DNA of 64,000 nt from Vombatus ursinus (lineage: Eukaryota > Chordata > Mammalia > Diprotodontia > Vombatidae). The notes beneath the pieces were generated by a model. That model did no database searches and was not told the DNA's origin. It worked only from the letters and a program-made list of their open reading frames with translations. Positions 1-61,454 of the stretch are shown here, piece by piece. The DNA lies in the NCBI RefSeq assembly GCF_900497805.2, contig NW_020940358.1, positions 26,560,614 through 26,624,613 on the forward strand. The letters run 5' to 3'. A program made the translations under genes and the position numbers. The stretch's first letter is position 1. Each line of letters begins with the position of its first letter.

Positions 1-174
1 GTGAGCCATGGATAACCTTTGAGTAGTGGAGTAACCGCATCTGAGCCATAACTCAGAAAAATTCAACTGGCAGCCAACTGCTGAATCATGGGATATCGTC
101 ATGCTTTTGATATTTATTTTTCTTCTTTTTTCTCAAATTCATAAAACCCCTGCATCTCCTATTCCTTTTCCTAG
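1..174 (+). other. ZMYND8: ZMYND8 intron, 3' end
   Basis: Intron tail upstream of the PWWP exon; a pyrimidine-rich tract (ttcttttttctc... attccttttcctag) leads to the acceptor. No repeat recognised. Confidence 0.8.
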
Positions 175-50225
<50,051 letters not shown>

Positions 50226-50505
50226 CCGTGACAACACCGGGCTCCTCAGGGGGAGTTGGAGGAGTGACCAAAACAACTCCCAGCATGAGTAGGAGAAGGA
50301 AGAGCTACCAGAAATGTGAAGAGGAGAAGAGACAGTTGCCATCTTTGGAGATTTCACTTCAGAGGTTCTGACTTTTTTGCTTTGTATACATAGGACAAGG
50401 CATTGACCACACTACATTAATAAGGCATTAGTGCTGTCCAAGGACAGTTAAAACCCATGGCAAATGATTGCTTCTCATGTAAATAATGTACAATTTGTGG
50501 ATGTC

Positions 50506-50511
50506 ATTAAA
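50506..50511 (+). promoter_or_regulatory. Candidate proximal poly(A) signal ATTAAA
   Basis: ATTAAA lies 281 bases after the ZMYND8 stop, just before a (TAA)n tract. It may give a short 3'UTR form; no proof from sequence alone. Confidence 0.4.
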
Positions 50512-50555
50512 CTTAGAGAACCATCTTCTTTTTATATTTGTATTGACTTTTAACT

Positions 50556-50557
<2 letters not shown>

Positions 50558-50594
<37 letters not shown>
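50558..50594. repeat. (TAA)n microsatellite in the ZMYND8 3'UTR
   Basis: About 12 AAT/TAA units just after the proximal ATTAAA, close to an A-rich run. Confidence 0.9.
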
Positions 50595-51695
50595 TAAAAA
50601 AAAAGGAATGTTTTGGAAAAGGGAAGGTCAGACCAATTGTCACAAAGTAGCATTTTCGAATCTGGGCTGAGGGCAGTTAGCACCCAGAAATCATCAATGT
50701 TCGGGGATCCATAGGGAGGCTACACTTTTTCATTTACATTTGTGTACACACCACATGGGATCCAAAGCAGTTCTCAGGGGTGTGTGGCTGTCCTGCAGGC
50801 CTGAATTGCTGTAGCTCCCCCTTTTTGTTAAAATCCTGTTTTATTTCATCGTTTGGAAATGGGAGACCTCTGGACCGGAGAACCCCCATGGAGAAAAGTC
50901 TTTTATTTTGTGTGATTTACACAAAGACCAGACTCTTCAAAAACAAGCAAATAAACAAACATAAAAAAAGAAACAAAAAAAACATGACCTTGTTTACAAA
51001 ACGTTGAGTGTGCAAGAAACCTGGCACGAGTGGATGAAGAGCAGGAGTCTGAAGGAGCTGGTGCTGGATGGTAGATTCAGAGCAGCGTCTTCTGTGTTAA
51101 GGTTTGTTTAAAAAAAAAAACCAAAAAATAAAAAAAAAAAAACCCTCCTAAGAGACTGTTAACACTTTTCACATGGAATGAGGACTTGAAGAAGAGACGT
51201 GGGCCAAGGACTTGATGCTGGGGTAAAGCATGTATTATTTATAGGACAGAACCTTCTGTCTTGCTGTAAGCATGACACAGTATCATTACAGTAGGACAGA
51301 GCGCCCCCTGTCTGCCCAGTGCTGCCTGTTACACTACTCATGCTGTGGTCCCTACCATTTTCTATGTTGTGTAAAACAAAAGCATTGAACAAAAAGCCAG
51401 GTAATTGATGTCTGTATATGAGAAAATTAATTGTATTATATCATTCCAGTACATTTTGTTGTACATTTTTGTGTTTAGGTTCTTCCACTGTTTATAAACG
51501 ATTTGATATGTACAGTCTCTGGCTAGTACCCACATTAGAGTAAAACAAAGGTATTAGGAGAAAAAAAAGAGAGAGAAAAAGCAGAATATTTGTGAATTGC
51601 ATTTGTCAGAAATAGCCTAGCAGGCCTTATTTGTGAAGCATAATTGCTTTTAGCATATGGAAGTATTTTTTCACATTTCTTTGTATAAAATTTGT

Positions 51696-51701
51696 ATTAA
51701 A
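51696..51701 (+). promoter_or_regulatory. Distal poly(A) signal ATTAAA of ZMYND8
   Basis: ATTAAA is followed about 20 bases later by a GT/T-rich downstream element. Interspersed repeats resume soon after, consistent with the transcript end. Confidence 0.6.
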
Positions 51702-52744
51702 CTTAAATATCTTTTTGGACGATTGTGTTTCTTTGTGATGGAGGCAGGTGATACACACAGTATGCTTTTGGCTTTCCCCAGTTTTTCAGGAAATCTTCAC
51801 TTTTTTTATTAAACTGTTTTTGGAAAAACGGTTCGTGTGCCTGAATTGCCAGTTTGCCTTTGCTCTGGATGAATGTCTCTTTTCCAACATTGTTAGACCT
51901 TTGAGGGGCACAAGGACCGTACTAGTGATGGTGAGTCGGACATACTGGCCGGAAGGGGCCATAGAACAGGAATATAGAACATCAAAAGCTGGATTCCGTG
52001 GGAGATGATCTAGCTCAGCTCCCTCATTTTATAGATGGGGAAACTACGTTATAGAGCCATTAGTAGGCACTCAGTAAATGAATTTGAAATAAAATTTCAT
52101 TTGTTCAAATGTCATAGCTAGGGCCTGAACCTCAGTTCTCTTTCTACTATAATCACTGCCTCTTCTTGTTTGTCAGTGACTTTGTGACTTTTGGAAATAG
52201 GTTTAGAATCCAGGCTTTCCTATGAGATGTCCAAGACCTGAATTACTTACTGTTGTTACTCTGGTCTTTTTTAAGTCCATTATGGACCAAAGGTCCTTTG
52301 CTGGTTAGCAGCCTCTCCTTCAAAGCATAGTTAATCAGTGCTATGATTATGGGAGCCTTCGAGGAATATGAACAGCTTTTTACTAAGTTGTAGGGTAGTG
52401 TTTTCCTTATTTCAGGAGCAGACTGGGAGGAAGAGTGAGGCACGAAAAGGTCAGTCCTTTGGAGTCCTCTCTGCTAGTAGTCCTGCTACACTCCCTCTCC
52501 AGCAATCCCCACCCTTCTACTCTACTGGTTAAGAAGACTTACGTGATTGTCAGGAGTGGCTTTGGCCGGTAACTACTGCCCTCCCCCTAGCTGAGCAGAA
52601 TCATCGAAAAAGAGACACACCTACTGACACATCTACATTGGGGCAATAAATGGTTTGAACCCATAAACTCAAATAGAACCAGGGGCCGCTAATTTGTACA
52701 TAAGGATCCCCACAGTCTCTTAGTTTTAAAATCTAGTATTATCT

Positions 52745-52855
52745 GTGTTTTCTTGTTTTTATTTTGTTAAATTTTATTTCCCAATTACATTTCAGACTGG
52801 TTCAGGCCACACTTGGGAGAGCTGTGGCTCACATACTGTTTGACATCTATGGTGG
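52745..52855 (-). repeat. hAT MITE fossil, partial
   Basis: Reversed relative of 26463-26650: 'tttattttgttaaattttat', 'cccaattacatttcagactg', 'gtttgacatct'. Confidence 0.55.
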
Positions 52856-53134
52856 AGGGAATTCCTGGTAAGAAAACTTTCTCTCCTGCCACAGTTAGCT
52901 GCTTGTATAATTTCTGGTTTTAGTGAGTTGCCTGGACCTATTAAGAGGTGTGGTGATTTTCCTAGGGTCACATGACCAGTATATGCCAAGAGGTGGGGCT
53001 TGAACCATCTAAGATAAAGATCTAGATACATCTATAGATATGTTGATGTAGATGACAGCTATGTCTAAGAAATTACATCATCTACATAGTGATATAGATC
53101 TATTTGCCTATTATATGTGTATGTGTATATACCT

Positions 53135-53480
53135 TACTAAATAGCAGCATTGATAACCATACTTTGCTTCTCAGCACCTACTTTCATATCAGTTATCTCA
53201 TGTAGTGCCCAAATAACCCCAAGAGATAAGTTAGGTTGGTAAAATGGTATCCCCATTTGACAGATGACCTGGGTTCAGATCTTGATTTTGCTGCTTCACC
53301 ATCTGGGTGACCTTGGCAAAAGTTGCTTAACCTCTTGGGGCTCAGTTTCCTCGTCTGTGAAATGAGGTGGTTGGAGATAACCCCTAAGGTATCTTCCTGT
53401 GATCCTATTTGACATAACCACAGAATCCAGCTGGGAACCCAGGCCCTTTGATGCCAAATGTGGTGATCTTTCCACTACTC
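53135..53480 (-). repeat. MIR-type SINE interrupted by a second MIR
   Basis: Reversed MIR parts at 53135-53265 and 53412-53480 flank a + strand MIR (53266-53411, 'cagtttcctcgtctgtgaaa'). Confidence 0.5.
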
Positions 53481-53626
53481 CATGCTACAAGAATTCCATT
53501 TCTTCAGTCACTGAAATGACTAGCAAAACCAGGTACCCCACTTTCTAAGAACAATCAAAGTTGAAGGAGATAGTACAGGTGGGAAATGGTCCCACTAGCT
53601 AAGTAACTGGCCAAATGCATTCTAGG

Positions 53627-53870
53627 GTCCCTTCTGGCTCTCACAGTCTGGGATTCTATGATTCTGTGTTAGTGGTGGTAGAGGATATATGGTGTCAAAG
53701 CCTATTGAGGACATTCTATACCTTTCAAAAGGTGAAGGAAGTGACCAACTCTTGATTATGGCCACAGTGGCTAACTTAGGGAAAGAAGAGAGCTCTAGGA
53801 TGCTCCATGGTCTAAGGTGGCCCTCTCAATGAGCTTGCATTTCCTCTCATTGACCCAACAGTTCACACCC
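53627..53870 (+). repeat. Intergenic duplicated segment, copy 1
   Basis: Begins at a MIR-type tail ('ggctctcacagtctgggatt') and continues well past it: 'ggtagaggatatatggtgtc', 'aaggtgaaggaagtgaccaa', 'tctcaatgagcttgcatttc'. The partner is 55891-56160, same strand. Confidence 0.7.
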
Positions 53871-54857
53871 TACCTCTGTTGGTCATAGGGAGAGTGGAGG
53901 GTAGCTTTGGGCTTGAGCAGGGGTATAGAAAATTGAGATGGTTTTTACCGGGCTCTGTCTACTTGGTTCTTTGTAGTCACTTTTGGGGGTAGCCTTGGCA
54001 TATTCCACCTTGTTTCTAAAGATTCAGGAAACCATAAAGCAGCTTTGGGACAGCAAGTAGAGCAGGTTAGTCTTTGGGGGCCAGTAGGAAGGAGCTGCAG
54101 GGAAGGTAGCTGGTATTTCTAGTTTTTCATCAGTTTTTCAGCCAAAAACAAACTAATAAAACCATCCTTTGCCGAGTAGGGCCGAAGGTTGAGTTCCTCC
54201 GCCATCTTGTGGCCATAGGGCAGAATTGAAAAGCAGGCCCCGAAAAGTGTTTTGAACCCAGAAAAGGCCAAGAGCAATCAGGCTGCTGGGCCTCAGCTGG
54301 CCTGTTCATGATGAATATAGGAATAGCTTCAGCTAGAGTCATGCATGGCTGATTCTGAAAATTAGCAAGGAAGATGCAAACTGCGTTTGTTTTCTAGATG
54401 TGTGGTGCTGGTCAGATCATTTAGCTTCATCATCTGTAAAGCAGAGATAATATGTTTCTGTCTGTCTGATTGGGGTTTTTGAGAATCAAATTTTAGAATA
54501 TCTGTGAACTAATGAATAGCTCATGAAAGACCAGTGTGATGGGTAGGGAGCTGGCTTTATAGTCTAGGAGGCCTGGGTTCAACTCCTGTCCCTGACATAC
54601 TGGGGAAGTAACTTAACATCTCAGTGAGTGCTCCAGGCACCCTAATGGCTACAACCCCCCTCACTTGGAGTTTTTCCCTGTCCTGATGAAACCCCACAGG
54701 CCTAGTCGTTGGAAATGAAACACTCACAAATGCAAACTTCTACATGTAACGACAGAATACTTACTACTATATTCAAGGCCCCTTTACTTGGTACTATGTG
54801 TGATACAGAGGGGAAGGTGGCATGATTCCAGCCCTCAAGGGCTTTAGGATACATTGG

Positions 54858-55085
54858 CAATAAGAGCTACCATTTGTACAGTGCTTGAAGGTCTGCAAAA
54901 TGGTTTACTTACATTATCTCATTTGCCCTTCACAATAGCTCTGTGAGGTAGGTGCTATTATCCTCATTCTACTGATGAGGAAACTGAAGACTGGAAGAAG
55001 CTTATATGACTTGGTGAAGGTTATGAAGCTAATGACTAGCTGAGGCAGGATTTCAGTTCAGGTCTTCCCTCACATTATAGTACAA
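54858..55085 (-). repeat. MIR/CORE-type SINE
   Basis: Reversed copy: 'agctaccatttgtacagtgc', 'acattatctcatttgccctt', 'actgatgaggaaactgaaga', 'caggatttcagttcaggtct'. Confidence 0.7.
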
Positions 55086-55890
55086 GACTGGATATGAAAA
55101 GTATAGAAGGTTCTAACGTCTGAGGTCTCCTGGGCACCTTTAGAGCATCCCATAGGCCCTTAAAGAGACAGAGCCCTGGGTTGGATGGATGTGGGGCTGT
55201 GTGAAAGGGGCCTTGTGGATGTTCCTGTGAGGGCAGTTCTAGAAACTGAGCAAATATGGCCTCAGAACTCTGTTCCCAGTCTGCTTTGAGGACACCTTCC
55301 CCAACAAAGGGGCTTCAGAGATTATCATCCTTATCTTTTCAGGTGACTGGGGCTCCATCCAGAGAAGAGGACCCAGGGCTGGGTCATCCAGGCTCCTTTG
55401 TCCCAAGTATCCTCTTTTGGCTGGGAAGTAGCTTTCTTTCATGGTTTTCTATTGAAACTTTGAGCTAAGCTTTGAGCAATTCAAGACCATTTGAAGATTC
55501 ATGATGGATGGATAATGAGCACAGCGAGGGGAATGATGAGAATTGCCCATCAGACTCACAAATAGCACTCTCTGTTCTTGTTTCTCAGCCTTCTCTCTGC
55601 ACAGTGTACCCCTGAGCAAAAATCACTTCCTCTCCTCAGACCTCAGTTTCTTTCTCCGTAAAATCTAGCTCATTGATTTACAAGGCACTTTTAAGGTTTG
55701 CAAAGCACTTTACACACAGTATCTCATTTGATCCTCGCAATGGTAATTGCTATTATTTTCAAGTCTGGCACTCCAGCCACAAAATCTTTTAGCTGCCTCC
55801 TGGAGCTGAGCTACAATGCTTTCTGAGGTCTCTCTTGTAGCGTGAATATTCTGTGTTGTAAAATCCCTTCCTGCTTCAAAATTCTACATT

Positions 55891-56160
55891 CGAGGATCCC
55901 TTCTGACTCTCACAGTCTGGGATTGATTCTATGATTTTGTGTTAGTTGTGGTAGAGGACATGGTGTCAAAGCCTATGAGGGCATTCCAGACCTTTAAGAA
56001 GGTGAAGGAAGTGACCAACTCCTGATTACGGCCATTATGGCTAATTTAGGGATAGAGTAGAGAGGGAATCTGAAACCTGACCACTCCAAGCTCTAGGGCG
56101 CTCCATGTTCTTGAGTTAGGCCTCTCAATGCATTTACACCTCCCCTTACTGACAAATTCC
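55891..56160 (+). repeat. Intergenic duplicated segment, copy 2
   Basis: Matches copy 1 through 'ggtagaggacatggtgtcaa', 'aaggtgaaggaagtgaccaa' and 'ctctcaatgcatttacacct', with a 26-29 bp insertion near 56060-56090. Confidence 0.7.
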
Positions 56161-56464
56161 CCAAATAGAGGTGACTGGGGTGGGGTATCTTAGAGCAGGG
56201 ATGACAAGGGAGGGGCAGGAAGAACCCTCCCCCAGTGATCTCCTCCTTCTTATACTCATGGTCAGTGTCAGACATGTTTGTCAAGTGTTCCCTCCTTCTA
56301 ACATTCCTAATCTCCCTGCCCTCATCTATCACTGCTAGTGTTATCATTATCATACAGAATACTGGAGCCCAGAGACCCTTTATTTTAGATGAGGAAAATG
56401 AGGCCCAGGGTGTAGAAGTGACAGGTCTAAGATCTTACATAAGTTGGCAGCAATGGTAGAGAAA

Positions 56465-56730
56465 GGGAGGGAATAAGCATTTATATAGTGCCTACTATGT
56501 GCCAGCCACTTCGCTAAGTGCTTTTTACAAATATTATCTCATTTAATCCTTACAGCCCTTTGAGGTGGGTGCTATTATCCTCATTTAATAGTTGAGGAAA
56601 CTAAAGCAAAGAGAAATTAAGTGATTTGCCCAGGTTCATAGAGCCTAGTAAGAGTTGGAGGCCAGGTTTCAACTCAGGTCTTCCCTGACTCTAGGCCCAG
56701 AACTCTATCTACTGTAACAACCGCTACCTT
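56465..56730 (-). repeat. MIR/CORE-type SINE
   Basis: A full reversed copy from 'agcatttatatagtgcctac' to 'ctctatctactgtaacaacc'. Confidence 0.78.
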
Positions 56731-56786
56731 GAGTAGGACCAGAACCCAGGTCTCCTTACTCCCAGCAGTGCTCTTACTTCTAGACC

Positions 56787-58190
56787 AGTCAGTAAATATT
56801 TATTAAACTCCTACCATGTGCCAGGCACTGTGCTAAGCACTGGGGATAGAAAGGCAAAAGATAGTCCCTTCCCTCAAGGAGCTCACAGTCTAACGAAGGA
56901 GACGTGTAAATAATTTTGTACAAACAAGATATATACAAGACAAATTGGAATTAACCAACAGAGGGATAATCAACTAAAATTAAGGGAAGATTGGGAAAGA
57001 TTTCCCGTAGAAGGTGGGATTTTAGCTGAAACTTGAAGGAAGGTGGGTAAGCCAGGAGGTGTCAATGAGGAAGGAGAACATTCCCTACATGGGGGCGGGG
57101 AGGGGAGCCAGTAAGAAGGAGCATCTTATTCTAGGAACAACAAGGCAGCCAGTGTCATTGGATTGAAGAGCACGTGGTGGAGTATAAAGTATGAGAAGAT
57201 TGGGAGGGTGATTGGGGGTATGGAGGCAGGCTATGAAGGTTTTGGTTGATTTCCAGAGGATTTTATATTTGATTCTGGAGGTGATGGCCACTGGAGTTGA
57301 GTAGGGGGTGGTGGTAACATGGGCACATCTGTGTTTTAGGAGGGTTACTCTGACAGCCAAGTCGGGGATAAACTGGAGTGGGGAGAGACTTGTGGCAGGC
57401 AGACTCATCAGCAGGCTCTTGCAATGGCATGGGGGTGACTGCATCAGAGGAGAGAAGCAGGTACAGAGGTAAAATCCACAGGCCTTGGCAATACATTGAA
57501 CACTGATGGTGAGAGAGGAGTAGCAGATGACACCTAGGTTTTGACTTTGGAGGCTGGTAGGGCCTTCACATAAAAGGGGAAATTTGGAAAGGGGCGGAGG
57601 GAAAGATAATGATTTCAGTTTCAATTTTGGACATGTCGAGTTTAAGATATCTACAGGACATCTAGTTTGAGAGGTCTGATAGTCAGTTGGAGATTTGATA
57701 CTGGTGGTCAGCAGAAAGGTTAGAACTAGATAAGTAGATTTAGAACCATCACAATAGGAATTAGAATCTATGGGAGATGATGAGAATATTAAGTGAAATA
57801 GTATAGAAGGAGGAGAAGACAGCCTAGGACAGAGCCCTGTGGGACAGTCACATTTTAACGGGTGGGATCTAGCAAAGGAGACCGAGAAGGAGTAGTCAGG
57901 TAGGTAGGAGGAGAACCAGAAGAGGGGTGGTCCTAGAGAGAAGAGAACACAAGGATGATTGGCAGTTTGAAAGGTTTCAGAGAGGTCAGAGAGGATGAGG
58001 ACTGTGGAGTTCACTAGACTTGGCGATGAAGAGATTGTTAGTAATTCTGGAGAGAGCAGCTTCAGTTGAATGATGTGGCCATAAGCCAGACTGAAGGGAA
58101 GCGGAGGCACCTATTTTAGATGGTCTTCCCAAGGAGTTTAGCCACTGAAGGAGGCAGAGATATGAGATGGTAGTTTGCATGGATGTTCTT
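56787..58190 (-). repeat. L2 LINE, 1.4 kb: reverse transcriptase to 3' end
   Basis: On the - strand: an AFSRIINNL-like start (seen as ALSRITNNLFIAKSSELHS), LILSDLSETFQTANH, WFSSYLPDYSFSVSF, the decayed (G)VPQGSVLG motif near 57830-57860, a YADD-like SYCDGS, a LDYCNSL-region trace, and the L2 3' end at 56787-56850. One chance frame of 341 residues (57085-58110) runs through it, but the RT motifs are spread over more than one frame, so the copy is dead and 5'-truncated. L2 is a CR1-clade LINE. Confidence 0.8.
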
Positions 58191-58460
58191 TATTCTGGAA
58201 ATTTATTCATGGATGATTGTTCTCTCCCTAAGGCATGACACCATTCCTCCCCTCATGTCACCCTCTGGGTGCTGAGCAAGGCCCAAGCATGGACTCATTA
58301 TGGACAGAGGCAGGTCTGGATCATGTCTGCTGAGGGGTCTTGGGGAGGTGGGGGAAGGGCAGTCGGCTATCTATCCCAATGGGATCATATGGAGGCAAAG
58401 TGCATCCCTCCTTGCTCAGACTATAGACCTACTGGAAACCTGCACAGCTGCAGATGTCGC

Positions 58461-58481
58461 TGCACTGTCCTCTAGTGGCCA
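58461..58481 (-). promoter_or_regulatory. CTCF-like motif
   Basis: The - strand reads tggCCACTAGAGGACAGtgca; the 14-bp core fits CCASYAGRKGGCRS at 13 positions, with A for G at position 11. Single site, between two convergent genes. Prediction only. Confidence 0.35.
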
Positions 58482-60591
58482 ACTTCCTGGGGACTGATGC
58501 TAAAACTCCACTGCACTTGAAGCAATCAATACATATTCTTGAACTGTGGAAAGGGAGCATTTTTGTGAATGAAGCCTTATTTAGCAGGGTGGTGGAAGCT
58601 TAAAAGTCTCAGGATTCTCTGATGGTATCTTTCTGTAAAAAGGGTCCTAGCAGCAATAATTCAGAAAACTCTCAACCCATAAGTTTGATCTTTAAAACAA
58701 CCCTATGAGATTGTCTGGCCCAGGAAATTCTCCCCAGTTTACAGATGAGAAAACTGAGGTTGAGAAGAGATGCAAGTTGGCCAAGTTCCCACACTTAAAT
58801 AAATGACAGTACTGAGACTCTATGTCTCTATGGTACTTTCCAAAACAGAGAGAAATCATTTTGAGATTACTCACTGTTTTTGATTTCCTGGCCCACAATT
58901 CCCGCATTTATATGGCTATGGATAATCCCGACCTGACAGTGAATACCTACAGAGATGGGGATGCAGGCTTTCAGCTCTGCAGAGGGCCTTTGAACGCTGG
59001 CTGGGCAGTACCACCTCACACAAACAGCAGTTACTTTGGTGAGAGAGGGCATGGGGTGGATGAGGGCAGAAGATGACCCTCTTATACAGGCTCTTACACA
59101 CACTAGCTCAGAAAAGTTGTGGAAAGATCACATTTCTGTAAAATATTTGAGCATTAGACTTTGCTTTTTTGATCCTCAGTACTCTCATATAAAATGGAGA
59201 TATCAACACTAGCACTACTTGGTAGGTGGGGTTGTTGTGAAGAAAGCCCTATATACTGGGAATCACTAGAGAGAGAAAGGGGAGCTGCTGGGATCACCCC
59301 TTTCTGTTGCCCCTGCCCAGGGCTCTCAGCTTCCAGCTTCTGTTGGAGTATCTCCCCCACAGATTCCCAGGCAGGAGCCTTTATCTCCCTTCCCAACCCT
59401 TCACCCCCCACTCACACCCCACCCCACCTTACCTTATGTCTCATCCTTTTGCTTCATCAAAGAAATCTAAAGAAATGTGGGCAGGAGAGACAACTAGAGA
59501 TGTGCAGAGCCCTGCTAATAATTAACTCTTGGGTGGGGTGGGAGGGACAAGCTTTCCAGAGGCTGCTTCAGGTATCTGTTATCAAACCTCTGGCATAGTT
59601 TTCTATTTGACAGTGAATTTGATTTGGCCCTCACTGGATTCTTCCTGGGTTAAGGAGGGGGATTAGATGGTTGGTTCATAATTTCATGGGGAAGGGAAAA
59701 GCTCATCTACCCCCTTCCTACAAATGTACCCTTTCCCATGTCTCAAATTCCACCATTAGAGCTACATTACTTTGGGAGTGGCTGGAAGGCCTCCCACAGA
59801 GCCAGGAAGACCTGGGTTGAAGCTGTATCTCTGACTATATGACCCTGGGCAAATCATTTAATTTTTTAGTGTTCAAGGCAAATAAAATTTCAGAGAAGGT
59901 TATGACTTGTGTAGGTAATGTACCTTACCTGAGACCTCCTGACTCAGCTCAAATCACAAGGCCAGTCCCTATGCCTCATATGTATTGGAGCATAAGTGAA
60001 GTTTTGCCACTGTTAAAATGCAAACTTTTCTTTTAGTCTTTCAAACCTCGGGGGTGAATAAACATAAAGAGAACCTTTCCAGAGAGTTGATTCTATGATG
60101 GGATGGGGGAGAGGAAAGAGAGCACCAGGACGGCAGTGGGGACCAAGCAGCTTGCCATGGCTGACATTGGTTCTGGGCCCCTCACCTCCCCCTGCCCAGC
60201 CAACTGCCCAGTGAAAACTCCCCAGTTCATTCTGAAAGAACATCTGAACCAGGGAACCCTTGTGTCAAAGTATTAGTGCTCAGTCTATCAAAGGGTTCCT
60301 TTCTACGATACTCCCTCACACTCTGGGCTCCCTAAGCTCCAAACTCTTGTATTGCCATGGCTACCAGACCACTGGTCACCCTTTCCCATGACTCTTGCCA
60401 ATGGAGCTACCCCCAGTCTTTTAACACAGACCTAGGTCCTACTGGGTCCCCCTCTGGGTCAGCAATAGTCAGGTAGGTCTTGGGGTTCCCAAGGATCTCT
60501 GCTTTCCCCAAACATTCTCCATCCAAGCAGACTTCTGCCCAGGATGCCTGTGACCTCAGGCCTGGAGAAGGAACAAAGAGGTTACTCCTGC

Positions 60592-61373
60592 CTCAAAATG
60601 TAAACGTGGTTTTATTCAATGCCTTTCAGTCTCACAAGGTACAGCTTCCCCTCACCTTCTTCCTCCCTCCCCCAATCCCAAAACAATATGGCCACATAAG
60701 GCACCGTGCACTGTTCACCCACCATCAGGAGGCTTTTCCAAGAACAAAAATAAGCTTTAGGTCTTCTTGATGACCCTGAATGTCCTCACTTACTAATTTA
60801 CAAAGTGTGATTGTCCCTCAGAGTACAACTTCAAGAAGAGATCTCCTTAAGTTAGATCTGTAAGCCCCTACCCCCTCCCCAACCCCATCCCAATGAGAGA
60901 GTTTAAGAAACAAAACCAGCAACAAAGAAATCTGCCATCACAGGTACGAGAGCATAATACCAGAGTAATGAGATTAGTTCATAAATTAAAAAAAAAATAG
61001 CCTGCCTGCTCCTCCTTATATCAATGATTTCTTGCTTCCCTTCAGTGAGTCCCGCAGGCGGTCACGATCATTGAGTCCCCACCAGTTCTGGCCCACATCC
61101 CTGCCCTTCGCTCCCATCTTCATCCCCAAAGTCAGACCCTCCCCAGTTGCCTCCTGGAGGGCTCTCAGTTCAACCTTTGAGATGTAGCTTTATTTCTTCC
61201 AAGGACCTTGGCTTCCAAGGAAGTGGGCCCCACTTTAGGGTGACTGCTCAGTCTCTGCTCTGTCCAAGTCCTCAAAGTCTGAAGCGGGGAGACAGGAAGG
61301 AAAAGGAGTGGGGGCACAGGCGCATGGGTGGGAACTGTCCAGCCAAGCTCGGGGCCACCTCCCTGTGGCTCTG
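60592..61373 (-). other. EYA2: EYA2 3'UTR
   Basis: This - strand segment runs from the EYA2 stop to the AATAAA at 60611-60616, about 0.78 kb. It holds no recognised interspersed repeat, unlike the sequence on both sides. The end is estimated as about 15-25 bases past the signal. Confidence 0.7.
60611..60616 (-). promoter_or_regulatory. EYA2 poly(A) signal AATAAA
   Basis: TTTATT on the + strand reads AATAAA on the - strand, the first canonical signal after the EYA2 stop, 757 bases downstream. Confidence 0.65.
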
Positions 61374-61454
61374 CTATAAGTACTCCAGCTCCAGGGCATG
61401 CCTCAGGGCCTCCAGGTCTGCATGGCAGGAGATTCTCCAGAAGGGCATGTTGTG
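61374..61454 (-). CDS. EYA2: EYA2 last coding exon (EYA-domain C terminus)
   Basis: Read on the - strand, an acceptor (ccttcctttgcag) precedes CAC-AAC-ATG. The 81-nt exon encodes [20 protein letters not shown] then LELEYL and a TAG stop at 61376-61374. This is identical to the C terminus I recall for human EYA2, including Cys in the [10 protein letters not shown] motif that sets EYA2 apart from paralogues. EYA2 is a SIX coactivator and HAD-type tyrosine phosphatase; this exon forms the last strand and helix of that domain. Phase 0 at its 5' side. Earlier exons lie beyond 64000. Confidence 0.96.
   Translation of the reverse strand, partial: HNMPFWRISCHADLEALRHALELEYL

Larger units (their letters stand above)
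50226..51720 (+). other. ZMYND8: ZMYND8 3'UTR
   Basis: This is AT-rich noncoding sequence directly after the stop, with almost no interspersed repeat, as expected for a constrained 3'UTR. ATTAAA occurs at 50506-50511 (possible proximal site) and at 51696-51701, followed by a GT-rich stretch (ttgtgtttctttgtg), so the main end is placed near 51720. A (TAA)n tract at 50558-50594 and A-rich tracts at 50940-50990 and 51108-51145 lie inside. Exact cleavage is inferred. Confidence 0.75.
51721..60591. other. ZMYND8-EYA2 intergenic gap
   Basis: 8.9 kb between two convergent 3' ends. It carries MIR copies (51950-52170, 54380-54480, 54520-54720, 55670-55765, 56330-56450, 58670-58840, 59780-59880), CORE SINEs, a hAT fossil, a pair of duplicated segments, a 1.4-kb L2 and a CTCF-like site. 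58190-58660, 58850-59140 and 59260-59770 look unique. No gene found. Confidence 0.6.

Noticed and set aside
57085-58110. A 341-codon open frame on the - strand
   Set aside because: It runs through a decayed L2 reverse-transcriptase region; RT motifs sit in more than one frame and no promoter or splice context exists.
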